From the NCBI RefSeq assembly GCF_020379485.1, contig NC_063450.1, positions 31,720,137 to 31,784,136 on the forward strand: DNA of 64,000 bases, in the 5' to 3' direction. The notes under the pieces were generated by a model. It was not told where the DNA came from. It saw only the letters and a list, made by a program, of their open reading frames with translations, and did not search any database. This document shows, in pieces, positions 50,231 through 62,464 of this stretch. Numbering within the stretch: position 1 is the stretch's first letter; each line of letters starts with the position of its first letter. Source of the stretch: Brassica napus. Taxonomy: Eukaryota; Streptophyta; Magnoliopsida; Brassicales; Brassicaceae. The position numbers were made by a program, and so were the translations under genes.

Positions 50231-52024
50231 GGAAAGATTGTGATCAAACAAGACTCATTATTTTAGTTCAATTATTTCGAGATTCAATCGAATGGTTACA
50301 TTGACTAGAATTATTTTGTCTCGTGACGTGACACAGTTTACATGTTAACGTCGTGACAATTTGACTCCCTTATTCCAGCTTGTGACCCCTTTTATTTTCT
50401 TGACTTGGCTTGCGTGGTAGACTTAGTCGCTCAACTTGTTTTCTTGCAAGTTGCAACAGTTTCTTTTTTTTTTTTTTTTTTTTTGTAAAAAAACAACAAT
50501 TTCTCTTTTCAGTTCTCAAATCTGTAAAAATTCCTAAGTCCTCATTTAAACAACAACATCTAATCTAGTATTAAAATAGAAATACACATTAATTAAGACT
50601 AATCTTTAAACTTGCACAATATTTACAACCAAATACCACTAAAAATTAAATGCACCTATCTTTAAATAATGTTTGCCTTTTCCAAGTAGTAAATAATTGT
50701 GTACCCTAAATAATTTCCTAAAATAATTACAACTAACAATAAACAATTAATGTAAAGAATAATTTTCCTTTCCCACCAAATAATTTTTCCTCCAATATCG
50801 ACACCAAAGCATATTTTGAAAATATCAAAAAATGATTCAAAATATACATTAATTCAAAATTTGATTTTTACTAAAATATTTTCCAATAACCGTTATAATT
50901 TTTTTCAATATATATAAGAAAAATACAATAAAAAGTCCAATTTTAAACACCAACTTAAATCTCTTAAGTTTTAAAAATATAAGATATGTGATTATTTATA
51001 TGATGGTACGTATAATATACTATTAATTATACAATTACTTATATGATGGTATGTATAAAATACGATTAATTATACGATGACACATATATGATATTCTCTC
51101 CATTTCATTAGGTTAGATGTTTTAGAAAAAAACAAATTATTTCACAAAGATAGACTTTTTGTACTTTCTATGAAAAAAATATGAATTTCAAGAAAATTAA
51201 TTGACTTTATTAAACTACTATAGATTAAAAATTATTAAAAATTAAAAATTACAGAAAATGATACATTTATTATAGTGATTTAATGTGTTTTTAATACATG
51301 TGAAAACACTAAAAATCTATTTTTATGAAACGGAAAAAGTATACAATAATGAAATGAAAAACAGATAGTAACGTATTGTTGAAAAAATACATCCGCGCGT
51401 ACCAAATTCTAGTTAATTATTTAAAACACGCACCTACATATACATATCTAAATCGCGGTTAGCTTCTTTGACTTTGAAGAAGATTCAGCTCACCATCAGT
51501 GCAAATTCAACCTTTAATCATGAGCTTAGTTGACTTTTCAAAAACCCTACGGTCCCTACCTAATATTAATCATAAAGCCATCTGTGTTAAAAAAAAATCA
51601 TAAAGCCATCATTGATCAAAATGATGTTTCTTCAATAGTTTTTTTTCGTAAGATTTAATATCAACCAGCAAAGAAAATAGTCAAGGCACCAAGAAATAAA
51701 GGTGGCTTTTAAAACTTTCTTTTGTCAAATTTTTTTTTTTATAATCTATACTCAATCATTTTAAAAACCTTTGTAACAAAAACATGTGTATGAGTTTTTT
51801 TTTGTAATATTTTTGGTAATTTCAGTTTATATTTGATGAAATAGTAACTTTAAAATATTTTCTAAATATTATTGAAATTTATTAGAGAAAATATTGAACA
51901 CATAAAGAAAATTGTTATACGAAAGAGCTTAGAATATTTTGAATTAATGGCACGATATACTCATTATGTAACGACCCGCTCCCCAGTGTCTGATACGTGG
52001 TTCAAAGTGACACACGTCTATTCC
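50231..52024. other. AT-rich intergenic region
   Basis: Promoter side of the BBE-like gene, then highly AT-rich DNA with a poly(T) run at about 50461-50484. Near 51967 TGTAACGACCCGC looks like the end of a gypsy LTR, but I cannot delimit it. No genes seen. Confidence 0.45.
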
Positions 52025-52032
52025 TTTAGACC

Positions 52033-52273
52033 CAGGCCCGGTCCAGCACCATGTGGTGCCTAAAGCCCAAAAAATTTTATATCCATCAATAAAATACATA
52101 GCCTATAAAAATGTAAGAAAGAAGAATCGAAGCCACCACCTCCGTGACACAAGATATAGCACTAACCACTACACCACTATCGTTTTTAGCAAAACTGCTG
52201 CCCCTAAAATATATAACACAATTTTGGCGTCCAAACCAAGGGCTTTACCCGCTTTAGCCCAGGGCCGGCCTTG
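52033..52273. mobile_element. hAT-type MITE, 241 bp, with 8-bp target-site duplication
   Basis: TTTAGACC occurs at 52025-52032 and 52274-52281, flanking an element with imperfect 12-bp terminal inverted repeats (CAGGCCCGGTCC and, read inward from the right, CAAGGCCGGCCC; 9 of 12 match). Eight-bp duplications and CA-G-rich ends fit hAT. Inside, on the minus strand, are tRNA-like Pol III A-box (52161-52178) and B-box (52123-52134) sequences. Confidence 0.7.
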
Positions 52274-52318
52274 TTTAGACCTCCCAACTTGTTTTGTTAC
52301 TAATCCTAGGAATCCGGA

Positions 52319-55300
52319 TGTAACACCCCCGAACCGTCCTAGGCATAGGTCAACCCACCGGCCAACAATCAAACAAGAACATGACCGACGGACGACCCAC
52401 ACCAAGGGTTGGAGATGAAAGGCCAACCGGCCAGCCAACAATCAAACAAGAACATGACTGACCGTCCAACCCAACACCATGGTCCGGAAGCGCTACGTGA
52501 CGGGTTAGGGACGATCCGGCCAGAGTCACAAAATTTACTCCACGACCTCGACCAGTTCGTCCACTAACACGTCCCGCTGCGTCAAGGCACAAGGCTTGGC
52601 AACCCGTACCTAGAGTTAGCGTTTTCCGTTAGATCGAGGCCTAAAGCTTTTCAACCCGTACCACGACCTAACGTTGTGTTAGACCGGACTAGTCAAATAT
52701 CAGAGTACTCATGAAGCGCATATAAAACAATTACTTTTATTGATTTAAGAAATATTCATACATTGAATAATTCAAGACTGGGCCCGGCCTAATGCCAAAT
52801 CGAGTCAACATAACACAATTCACAATACCGTTTACAAAAGGCATGAAAATCTACACCGGCGGTCCTAACGTCCAGCACCATGCTATCCAATCATCCTTAC
52901 CTAAAGCGACCTGCAAAAAGGACAACAGAGTTGGATGAGTAATCTAGTATTACTCAGTGAGCTGGCGGCCTCTACCCGCAACCTAGACTCTAACCCAGAC
53001 AACCCAAAATAACAATCAATCTAGCCCTAGCATGCAATATAAGCTAAGGCTAAGCAAACCGTTACTAAGTTAGACTTGGCCTCCTGCCATAATCTAACTT
53101 CAAGTAACGGGAACCTGCATTTAAACAAGTCAACAACCAATCCCTAGTTAACCATATATACGCTTGAGTTCAGTACTCATGTAGTGTTAGACACTTAGAC
53201 TATACAAGTATCATGAGCCGGTCGACCAACAATCAAACAAGAACATGATCGGCCAACCAATGATACCGCATAGCTTTAATATCCACCACCCTTCACAAGC
53301 AATCCCTCAAACACATACAGGCCAACGTCAGGCCTACACTAACAAAATACACACAAGCCTAATCCGGTACCTAAACCAGACTTAGGACTTAATGTCAGAA
53401 CCTGCAAGCAAACAATCAACAACCAAACACAATCACAATAATAACAAGATAGTAACTACCAATGACTCGATCTTACTCGTAACACCGTATATCGGTGCTA
53501 CATTAACTCGAGGGTTCCATAACCCTCTACGACACACTAACACAACACTCTAACCTGGGCCCTGGTGACTTCGTGTTCCTCCTCTCTATCGGCAATATCC
53601 TATCTCCCTACCACAAAGGCCAAAAGAAGGAACTTTCAACCGACCGCGGCCCACAGTCCTTCGGGTCACCGCGCGACAGCCCACAGTCCTTCGGGTCACT
53701 GCCACATTACACCGTCGTGTAATCACTCAGCCATAGGCCATGACCCCGTCTATCTGAGTCTTCCCGATCCAGCGAATAAGGGGTTTCCTTGAACCCGCTG
53801 AATACGAGGGCGAGGAAACACTAGTCCACCCCAAAACATACCTAGCATGGGCGGGTTTCGCACCTGCTGTCGGCATAACACACACTCGACACAAGACTCC
53901 AACCCAAAACTAAACAATATATAGGAGTCTACGAAAATATCAACTAATACTCGTAGTCCAGCCTATATGGCATAGGACCCGTAGTATCAACATCACAACC
54001 ATGAGATCGGCCTATATGGCCAAGATCCCTAAACAACAACATTATCACTAAACAACTCAACCAGTTAGTCACTCCCTTACCAAGAGATGACTAACCTCAA
54101 TCAACAAGATTAATTAAACGAGCAAGCATTTAATTAAATCTACTCAATCAATCTACTCAATCAAACCGTTACCCAGATAGTTCGGCCTCCTGCTACGACA
54201 CTATCTTTAAAGATAACGGGAACCTGCACTCAATCATATCAACACGCAAGAATAGAAAACATGATGCATCCTAGCCCTAGTCCTAGTCAGGTTATCAACT
54301 CAGTCTTAATTCCATTCATCTCAGCTTAGCCCTTGCTAAACTGAGTCCAGTTCCATAAATAAATAACCCTAAGGACTCTACCATTCAATAGAGTGATCAT
54401 TCCAATCTATATGCTACTCGATCTACCCTAAATTCCAAATGGAATTCACACAAAACCAACTCACAGTGTTCTAGGCGAGAAGTAGCTGGTTGATCGGAGA
54501 GGACTTGGCCAAAACCCAAGGGACGACTTGACTGGACTGGACTGAACTGATCTTGACTTGGACAGAACCTCGGCTTCACCATGAAGAAACTGACAGGCCT
54601 CGACAGACTGATCTGGACTCGGACAGAACCTCCTTTAGCTTCTGGACAGTTCTTCGGACTTCCCGGCGGAGTATCGAGCAGAACTTCGACTGATCTGAAC
54701 CCGTAGAACTGAACTAACTCCGGACAGCATCTCCACTTGATCATCAAAGGAACTGAGTGCCTGGACGAATTCAGTTGGACAGAACCGTCCCTAGGCGCTG
54801 ACTCGAAATCAGTAGAGAACTGACCTCGAAAACTCTCTAAAATTCTCGAAATAGCTCGGAATCACTTCCTTTCTTTTTCTACTTCTCTCTCACGTTTTTA
54901 ACTTGGTTTGGACAGGTCTGGATGTGAATAAATGAGCTGGGGTCGTGGGGTATTTATAGGAGACACCAGCCAATCAGCTTCAGGTTGGTGGCAGCCCGTG
55001 TGTCGCTTCGCATGGCTCCGGACGCATGCGCGGCGGCACCTCGTGCTCCACATGTCAGGCTGCATGTCCAGGACACATGCAGGACGCCACCACTCCTCCC
55101 ACATGTCAGGATGCATGCCTGGAGTGCATGCAAGAAGCCACACCAGTACACACATGTCGATCAGCATGCTTCGGTTGCATGCGCGGAGACACCTCGTGCT
55201 TGGTCGATCCACCTCGTGCTTCTACATGTCAGGCTGCATGTACAGCTTCCATGCACGGCGACACCTCGAGCTTCTGGAGACACTCAGCTTGTTAGATGCT

Positions 55301-55960
55301 TGACACCACGTTCTGAACATGCAATGCACCTCGAGCCACCTCGAGCTTCTCGGTCGGTTTACGCGATTTTTTACCCTTCCGGCAAATTTCTGACCCGTGA
55401 TCAATCCCGAATATTTTTCCGCTCCCGTTCTGATGCTCTAAATATTTTTAATAGACTCCAGATGAATTCTGATATCCTGTAAAAATATTTCCCGAGCCTC
55501 CGGCTTCCTCGAAGAATTCCATAATACCGAAATTAGGGTTTTCGCCCAATTTCAGGTTTTCCCGTCGTGCTTCGATCCCGTCGTGCTTGCTTCCCGTCGT
55601 GCTTAATTCCCGTCCTGCTTCCAACTTATGATGTCTCCAGAATAATATTTTACTGATATGAAGATTTTCCGAGAAAACTTCGTGATGAAGAAACGTCGGT
55701 CTTCAAAAACGTCGAGCTTCTAAACCGTCGTGCTTCCAAAATTGTTATGCTTCCCAAACGTCCGTCTGATCAATCTAAGACATCTTCTAACTATGGTCGA
55801 GCAACTTATTCGACTCATAGTTCACCCATGATCACTTCTTCGACCACCTCGTTCTTCGAAATTCCCGATCGATCTTTACCGCCCACGATTCGACCACCAC
55901 AAAGACACTCGACCATTCTCTCTTTTTTTTTTTTTTTTTTTTTTTTAACGGGTTTCTACA
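52319..55960 (-). repeat. 3' LTR of the non-autonomous element
   Basis: 3642 bp, TGTAACACCCCC...GGTTTCTACA on the plus strand. It contains a minus-strand TATA box (CTATAAATACC, about 54949-54959), a 24-T tract near its 55.9-kb end, an 8-bp-stem palindrome at 52936-52956, and a GCATGC/CACCTCGTGCTT-rich segment at 54.98-55.34 kb open in several frames. None of these frames resembles a known protein. Confidence 0.85.
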
Positions 55961-56691
55961 TTCTCCCCCTCTTAATAGAATTCGTCCTCGAATTCTTAGT
56001 TGCGCAATTGCTCATCTTCGCGACATTCTCCACTCGTCTCCATAACCTCTTTACTCTGGCCACAATCGTTCCTTAAGTGTCCTCCTCAAGGCCTCCACAA
56101 TCGTCTTCAGTTGAATGATCGCTGGATCATCTCTTACTGTTGCTCTGTCATAACACTCTGGTTCCCCATGATACGAACTTGTCCAGATTCCTCAAATCCT
56201 TCTCGATCTTCCTTTTCCCAAATACTGATGAAGTCCTTTCCCAACGAAGTCTTGTTTCCTCCCATCTGTCCAGTCCATACCACAGCCCAGTTCTCTGAAT
56301 CTGTCTCTCTCTCTTCGCTTCGGGTTTGGGTTTGGCCTCGAACTCCCTCTACTTTAAGGTTTTCATCCCTTAAAGTTCCGATCAACGAACACACTTACTC
56401 GCTGCAATTCAAAAGAACACTTCACACACAAGTTAGTAGACAACTAATCCCAACAGTCTACTAACAACAACCTAGCAATGCTAATCAAACAACCTAGCAA
56501 TGCTAACCAGCAACCTAGCAATTCTAGATTCCACTATTTCAATCATAATTCCTTAAACAATAAATCTTATTGCTGGACGTGACCGGTTTCCCTAATGCCT
56601 TTTGTGACTCATTTTGACTCGATAAATATTTAAAACCGATTAAATCATGAGTTCCGGAAGCATGGACGAAACCATGCTCTGATACCACCTC
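55961..56691 (-). other. Internal region of the non-autonomous element
   Basis: 731 bp with primer-binding site at one end and polypurine tract at the other. Near the tract is GAATTCGAGGACGAATTC (55979-55996, palindromic), like the end of gypsy pol genes. A minus-strand ORF at 56394-56134 (86 codons) has no recognised domain. A short tandem repeat CAACCTAGCAATGCTAA lies at about 56469-56526. Confidence 0.7.
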
Positions 56692-59600
56692 TGTAACACC
56701 CCCGAACCGTCCTAGGCATAGGTCAACCCACCGGCCAACAATCAAACAAGAACATGACCGACGGACGACCCACACCAAGGGTTGGAGATGAAAGGCCAAC
56801 CGGCCAGCCAACAATCAAACAAGAACATGACTGACCGTCCAACCCAACACCATGGTCCGGAAGCGCTACGTGACGGGTTAGGGACGATCCGGCCAGAGTC
56901 ACAAAATTTACTCCACGACCTCGACCAGTTCGTCCACTAACACGTCCCGCTGCGTCAAGGCACAAGGCTTGGCAACCGTACCTAGAGTTAGCGTTTTCCG
57001 TTAGATCGAGGCCTAAAGCTTTTCAACCCGTACCACGACCTAACGTTGTGTTAGACCGGACTAGTCAAATATCAGAGTACTCATGAAGCGCATATAAAAC
57101 AATTACTTTTATTGATTTAAGAAATATTCATACATTGAATAATTCAAGACTGGGCCCGGCCTAATGCCAAATCGAGTCAACATAACACAATTCACAATAC
57201 CGTTTACAAAAGGCATGAAAATCTACACCGGCGGTCCTAACGTCCAGCACCATGCTATCCAATCATCCTTACCTAAAGCGACCTGCAAAAAGGACAACGG
57301 AGTTGGATGAGTAATCTAGTATTACTCAGTGAGCTGGCGGCCTCTACCCGCAACCTAGACTCTAACCCAGACAACCCAAAATAACAATCAATCTAGCCCT
57401 AGCATGCAATATAAGCTAAGGCTAAGCAAACCGTTACTAAGTTAGACTTGGCCTCCTGCCATAATCTAACTTCAAGTAACGGGAACCTGCATTTAAACAA
57501 GTCAACAACCAATCCCTAGTTAACCATATATACGCTTGAGTTCAGTACTCATGTAGTGTTAGACACTTAGACTATACAAGTATCATGAGCCGGTCGACCA
57601 ACAATCAAACAAGAACATGATCGGCCAACCAATGATACCGCATAGCTTTAATATCCACCACCCTTCACAAGCAATCCCTCAAACACATACAGGCCAACGT
57701 CAGGCCTACACTAACAAAATACACACAAGCCTAATCCGGTACCTAAACCAGACTTAGGACTTAATGTCAGAACCTGCAAGCAAACAATCAACAACCAAAC
57801 ACAATCACAATAATAACAAGATAGTAACTACCAATGACTCGATCTTACTCGTAACACCGTATATCGGTGCTACATTAACTCGAGGGTTCCATAACCCTCT
57901 ACGACACACTAACACAACACTCTAACCTGGGCCCTGGTGACTTCGTGTTCCTCCTCTCTATCGGCAATATCCTATCTCCCTACCACAAAGGCCAAAAGAA
58001 GGAACTTTCAACCGACCGCGGCCCACAGTCCTTCGGGTCACCGCGCGACAGCCCACAGTCCTTCGGGTCACTGCCACATTACACCGTCGTGTAATCACTC
58101 AGCCATAGGCCATGACCCCGTCTATCTGAGTCTTCCCGATCCAGCGAATAAGGGGTTTCCTTGAACCCGCTGAATACGAGGGCGAGGAAACACTAGTCCA
58201 CCCCAAAACATACCTAGCATGGGCGGGTTTCGCACCTGCTGTCGGCATAACACACACTCGACACAAGACTCCAACCCAAAACTAAACAATATATAGGAGT
58301 CTACGAAAATATCAACTAATACTCGTAGTCCAGCCTATATGGCATAGGACCCGTAGTATCAACATCACAACCATGAGATCGGCCTATATGGCCAAGATCC
58401 CTAAACAACAACATTATCACTAAACAACTCAACCAGTTAGTCACTCCCTTACCAAGAGATGACTAACCTTATTCAACAAGATTAATTAAACGAACAAGCA
58501 TTTAATTAAATCTACTCAATCAATCTACTCAATCAAACCGTTACCCAGATAGTTCGGCCTCCTGCTACGACACTATCTTTAAAGATAACGGGAACCTGCA
58601 CTCAATCATATCAACACGCAAGAATAGAAAACATGATGCATCCTAGCCCTAGTCCTAGTCAGGTTATCAACTCAGTCTTAATTCCATTCATCTCAGCTTA
58701 GCCCTTGCTAAACTGAGTCCAGTTCCATAAATAAATAACCCTAAGGACTCTACCATTCAATAGAGTGATCATTCCAATCTATATGCTACTCGATCTACCC
58801 TAAATTCCAAATGTAATTCACACAAAACCAACTCACAGTGTTCTAGGCGAGAAGTAGCTGGTTGATCGGAGAGGACTTAGCCAAAACCCAAGGGACGACT
58901 TGAATGGACTGGACTGAACTGATCTTGACTTGGACAGAACCTCGGCTTCACCATGAAGAAACTGACAAGCCTCGACAGACTGATCTGGACTCGGACAGAA
59001 CCTCCTTTAGCTTCTGGACAGTTCTTCGGACTTCCCGGCGGAGTATCGAGCAGAACTTCGACTGATCTGAACCCGTAGAACTGAACTAACTCCGGACAGC
59101 ATCTCCACTTGATCATCAAAGGAACTGAGTGCCCTGGACGAATTCAGTTGGACAGAACCGTCCCTAGGCGCTGACTCGAAATCAGTAGAGAACTGACCTC
59201 GAAAACTCTCTAAAATTCTCGAAATAGCTCGGAATCACTTCCTTTCTTTTTCTACTTCTCTCTCATGTTTTTAACTTGGTTTGGACAGGTCTGGATGTGA
59301 ATAAATGATCTGGGGTCGTGGGGTATTTATAGGAGACACCAGCCAATCAGCTTCAGGTTGGTGGCAGCCCGTGTGTCGCTTCGCATGGCTCCGGACGCAT
59401 GCGCGGCGGCACCTCGTGCTCCACATGTCAGGCTGCATGTCCAGGACACATGCAGGACGCCACCACTCCTCCCACATGTCAGGATGCATGCCTGGAGTGC
59501 ATGCAAGAAGCCACACCAGTACACACATGTCGATCAGCATGCTTCGGTTGCATGCGCGGAGACACCTCGTGCTTGGTCGATCCACCTCGTGCTTCTACAT

Positions 59601-60289
59601 GTCAGGCTGCATGTACAGCTTCCATGCACGGCGACACCTCGAGCTTCTGGAGACACTCAGCTTGTTAGATGCTTGACACCACGTTCTGAACCCATGCAAC
59701 GAGCCACCTCGGGCTTCTCGGTCGGTTTACGCGATTTTTTACCCTTCCGGCAAATTTCTGACCCGTGATCAATCCCGAATATTTTTCCGCTCCCGTTCTG
59801 ATGCTCTAAATATTTTTAATAGACTCCAGATGAATTCTGATATCCTGTAAAAATATTTCCCGAGCCTCCGGCTTCCTCGAAGAATTCCATAATACCGAAA
59901 TTAGGGTTTTCGCCCAATTTCAGGTTTTCCCGTCGTGCTTCGATCCCGTCGTGCTTGCTTCCCGTCGTGCTTAATTCCCGTCCTGCTTCCAACTTATGAT
60001 GTCTCCAGAATAATATTTTACTGATATGAAGATTTTCCGAGGAAACTTCGTGATGAAGAAACGTCGGTCTTCAAAAACGTCGAGCTTCTAAACCGTCGTG
60101 CTTCCAAAATTGTTATGCTTCCAAAACGTCCGTCTGATCAATCTAAGACATCTTCTAACTATGGTAGAGCAACTTATTCGACTCATAGTTCACCCATGAT
60201 CACTTCTTCGACCACCTCGTTCTTCGAAATTTCCCGATCGATCTTTTCCGCCCACGATTCGACCACCACAAAGACACTCGACCATTCTC

Positions 60290-60320
<31 letters not shown>

Positions 60321-60332
60321 CGGATTTCTACA
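56692..60332 (-). repeat. 5' LTR of the non-autonomous element
   Basis: 3641 bp, matching 52319-55960 with only scattered single-base differences and one small rearranged patch near 59690 (opposite 55318). Its minus-strand TATA box is at about 59322-59332. Confidence 0.85.
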
Positions 60333-60337
60333 CCGAA

Positions 60338-61313
60338 TGCACTACATTCGGTGATAAATACCAATCCAACCATATCCATCACTTCTACTCACAATTGTGT
60401 ACACATGAAAAATAGAAAGGGAAAGCATGAGCAAATGGGTTACTCAGTGACGAGGTTCTAAACCAGTACTATCCGCATGAAACTCTATATTACTTAATGC
60501 GTGAAGAGAGCTTATTAGCCATTGACAATCAATCAATCAAGTGATAATAGCATAACAACAAACAAATGCAGTGGACTCAACCATTACTACACACTGATTT
60601 GACACTACGCAACCTAAACTCAAGGACCTAATGCACGCATATAGTCAACCCCCCACCATGGCGCTGTCATGCGGGCGCCCAAACCAGTCTATGAACCGCA
60701 GCTCCTACGTAATGACCTACTTGTGACCCATTGGCTCATCTGGCACTGTCCACCATGAAGGCTCAATAGTCACTTATGCCAAGACTCGGCATGATTCGAT
60801 CTTACTGGTGCCACTCTCAAAACTCAGTAACTCTACAACGCAATGCAACTCAACAACAACATCTCTTTCTAGACACCACCATTCTCGGTGTCAACATGAC
60901 ATTCATTCTCATTCTCATACGTTAACACCTTCAATTAGACGTCACCCGTTCTCAGTGTCACACAAAAGACAACTTACAATCAATACACATAACTCAGCTT
61001 ACGAGCAGCACAACCTGGCTGGTTGCGAGGAGGGCGACGACCAGCTGCTTCCCACAATGCTGACTCGTGGCCGACAAGGATGGAGAGAGAGAGAGAGGCG
61101 GCAGCTAGGGTTTTTGGAGTCTCAGAGGTTTCTCTGTATAGCTATGCTTTAAGTTTGTGAACAATAAAAGATAGAAGGGAACTTCCTTATTTGTAGAGAA
61201 AAAAATGGAAAACCTTAAATTTTATTCTAACGAGCCATAGACCTAACCGGCTTTTACTTAAACCCAAAAATGGGTTTGGGTCGTTACCCAACATAACATC
61301 TTGTAGGACATCC
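60338..61313. other. Probable older gypsy LTR fragment
   Basis: The segment contains GGTTACTCAGTGACGAGGTTCT and other stretches resembling transcribed LTR sequence of related gypsy elements (compare GTATTACTCAGTGAGC in the neighbouring LTR). It may be the remainder of the LTR suggested by TGTAACGACCC at 51967. Ends are undefined; no genes. Confidence 0.4.
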
Positions 61314-61322
61314 TTCAAAGTT

Positions 61323-62179
61323 GGATTTTTAACGTTAAAACTCTTCAACTAAGTTTGTTTTGGGTAAACACTCTCAAACTAAGTAGTTAACAAAACAAAA
61401 CCCCAAAATAACTTTATTTAATGAATTAAACTCTACCATGTCATAATTACCATTACTATCGGTAAATATTTAGTTTAGGGGTTTCTACATTAATTAAACG
61501 TAGTTGAGGGATCTTAGCATTAAAAATCTAAAAAATCAAAATTTTATAATATTATCTAAAAATGAGTTACTAAAATTTTCAAAATTAGCATTTTTAATTT
61601 TTTTTGTAAATATTTGGGTTGATGTGTTTTTAACATCAACATTATATATGTATAAATTAAAAATGTAGAAACCCATAAAATATAATAAAAATTATCTAAA
61701 GATTTATTGTTACATTTTTTTTAGATAAGATATAATTTTTATTATATTTTCATGTTTATTACATTTTAATATTTTAGTAATTTATTACAGGTAAATCTTT
61801 AGATACTTTTTATTATATTTTATGGGTTTTTACATTTTTAATTTATACATATATAATGTTAATGTTAAAAACACATTAAATTCATATATTTACAAAAAAA
61901 AAAATTTAAAATGCTAATTTTGAAAATTTAAGTTACTAATTTTTAGATAATATTATAAAATTTTGAATTTTTTTTATTTTTAATAGTAAAACCATCAACT
62001 ATGTTTATTTAATGTAGAAACTCCTAAACTAAAGATTTACCGGTAATAATGGTAATTATGACCTGTTAGGGTTTAATTCTTTAAATACAGTTAGTTTGAA
62101 GGTTTTTTTCATTAAATACTTAGTTTAGGGGTTTTTTACTAAAACAAACTTAGTTTATAGGTTTTAATGTTAGAAATCC
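61323..62179. mobile_element. Foldback (long-TIR, Mutator-type) MITE, 857 bp
   Basis: The two halves are inverted copies of ~400 bp: GGATTTTTAACGTTAAAAC at the left end pairs with GTTTTAATGTTAGAAATCC at the right, and TAATTACCATTACTATCGGTAAAT at about 61445 pairs with sequence near 62040. The flanks TTCAAAGTT (61314-61322) and TTCTAAGTT (62180-62188) form a 9-bp target-site duplication with one mismatch, as for Mutator-like elements. No coding capacity. Confidence 0.78.
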
Positions 62180-62464
62180 TTCTAAGTTTTCTTACAAGCA
62201 TTCAAACAAGATTTATAGTTGGGGACTCTTTCAAGATTATACTGTTGAAAAAAAAAAGATTATACTATTGAATATAATCAATCAAGATTTTAGATAAACA
62301 AACTGGGTTACGGGAAAAAGAGAAATGCTGATTGGAACAACTTGTGAGGAGGAAAACATCAAATACAGTTTATAAGGTTGATTGACAAATTGTTTATTAA
62401 GAATTATCTTTAAGATTTATATTCTTATTTGATTGATATAATTGTCGTTATCATTAGCTTAGAT

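Larger units (their letters stand above)
52319..60332 (-). mobile_element. Non-autonomous LTR retrotransposon with 3.64-kb LTRs (LARD-like, gypsy type)
   Basis: Two nearly identical direct LTRs (52319-55960 and 56692-60332) flank 731 bp. On the minus strand the order is 5' LTR (60332-56692), tRNA-Met primer-binding site TGGTATCAGAGC (56687-56676), internal region, polypurine tract AAGAGGGGGAGAA (55973-55961) and 3' LTR. Flanking 5-mers CCGGA (52314-52318) and CCGAA (60333-60337) are a target-site duplication with one mismatch. The internal region encodes no protease, RT or integrase, so movement would need a partner's proteins. LTR identity points to recent insertion. Confidence 0.88.

Noticed and set aside
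54932..55482. Overlapping ORFs of 65-165 codons on both strands, repeated at 59.3-59.8 kb
   Set aside because: They lie inside the LTR, are open in several frames at once because of repeated stop-poor units, and resemble no protein family.
52319..60332. Simple tandem duplication of 4.37 kb
   Set aside because: The repeat boundaries coincide with TG...CA termini, a primer-binding site, a polypurine tract and target duplication, so two LTRs explain it better.
61470..61490. GGGGTTTCTACA as the end of an old LTR
   Set aside because: The sequence is part of the foldback element arm (inverted match near 62010-62030), and no matching target duplication was found.
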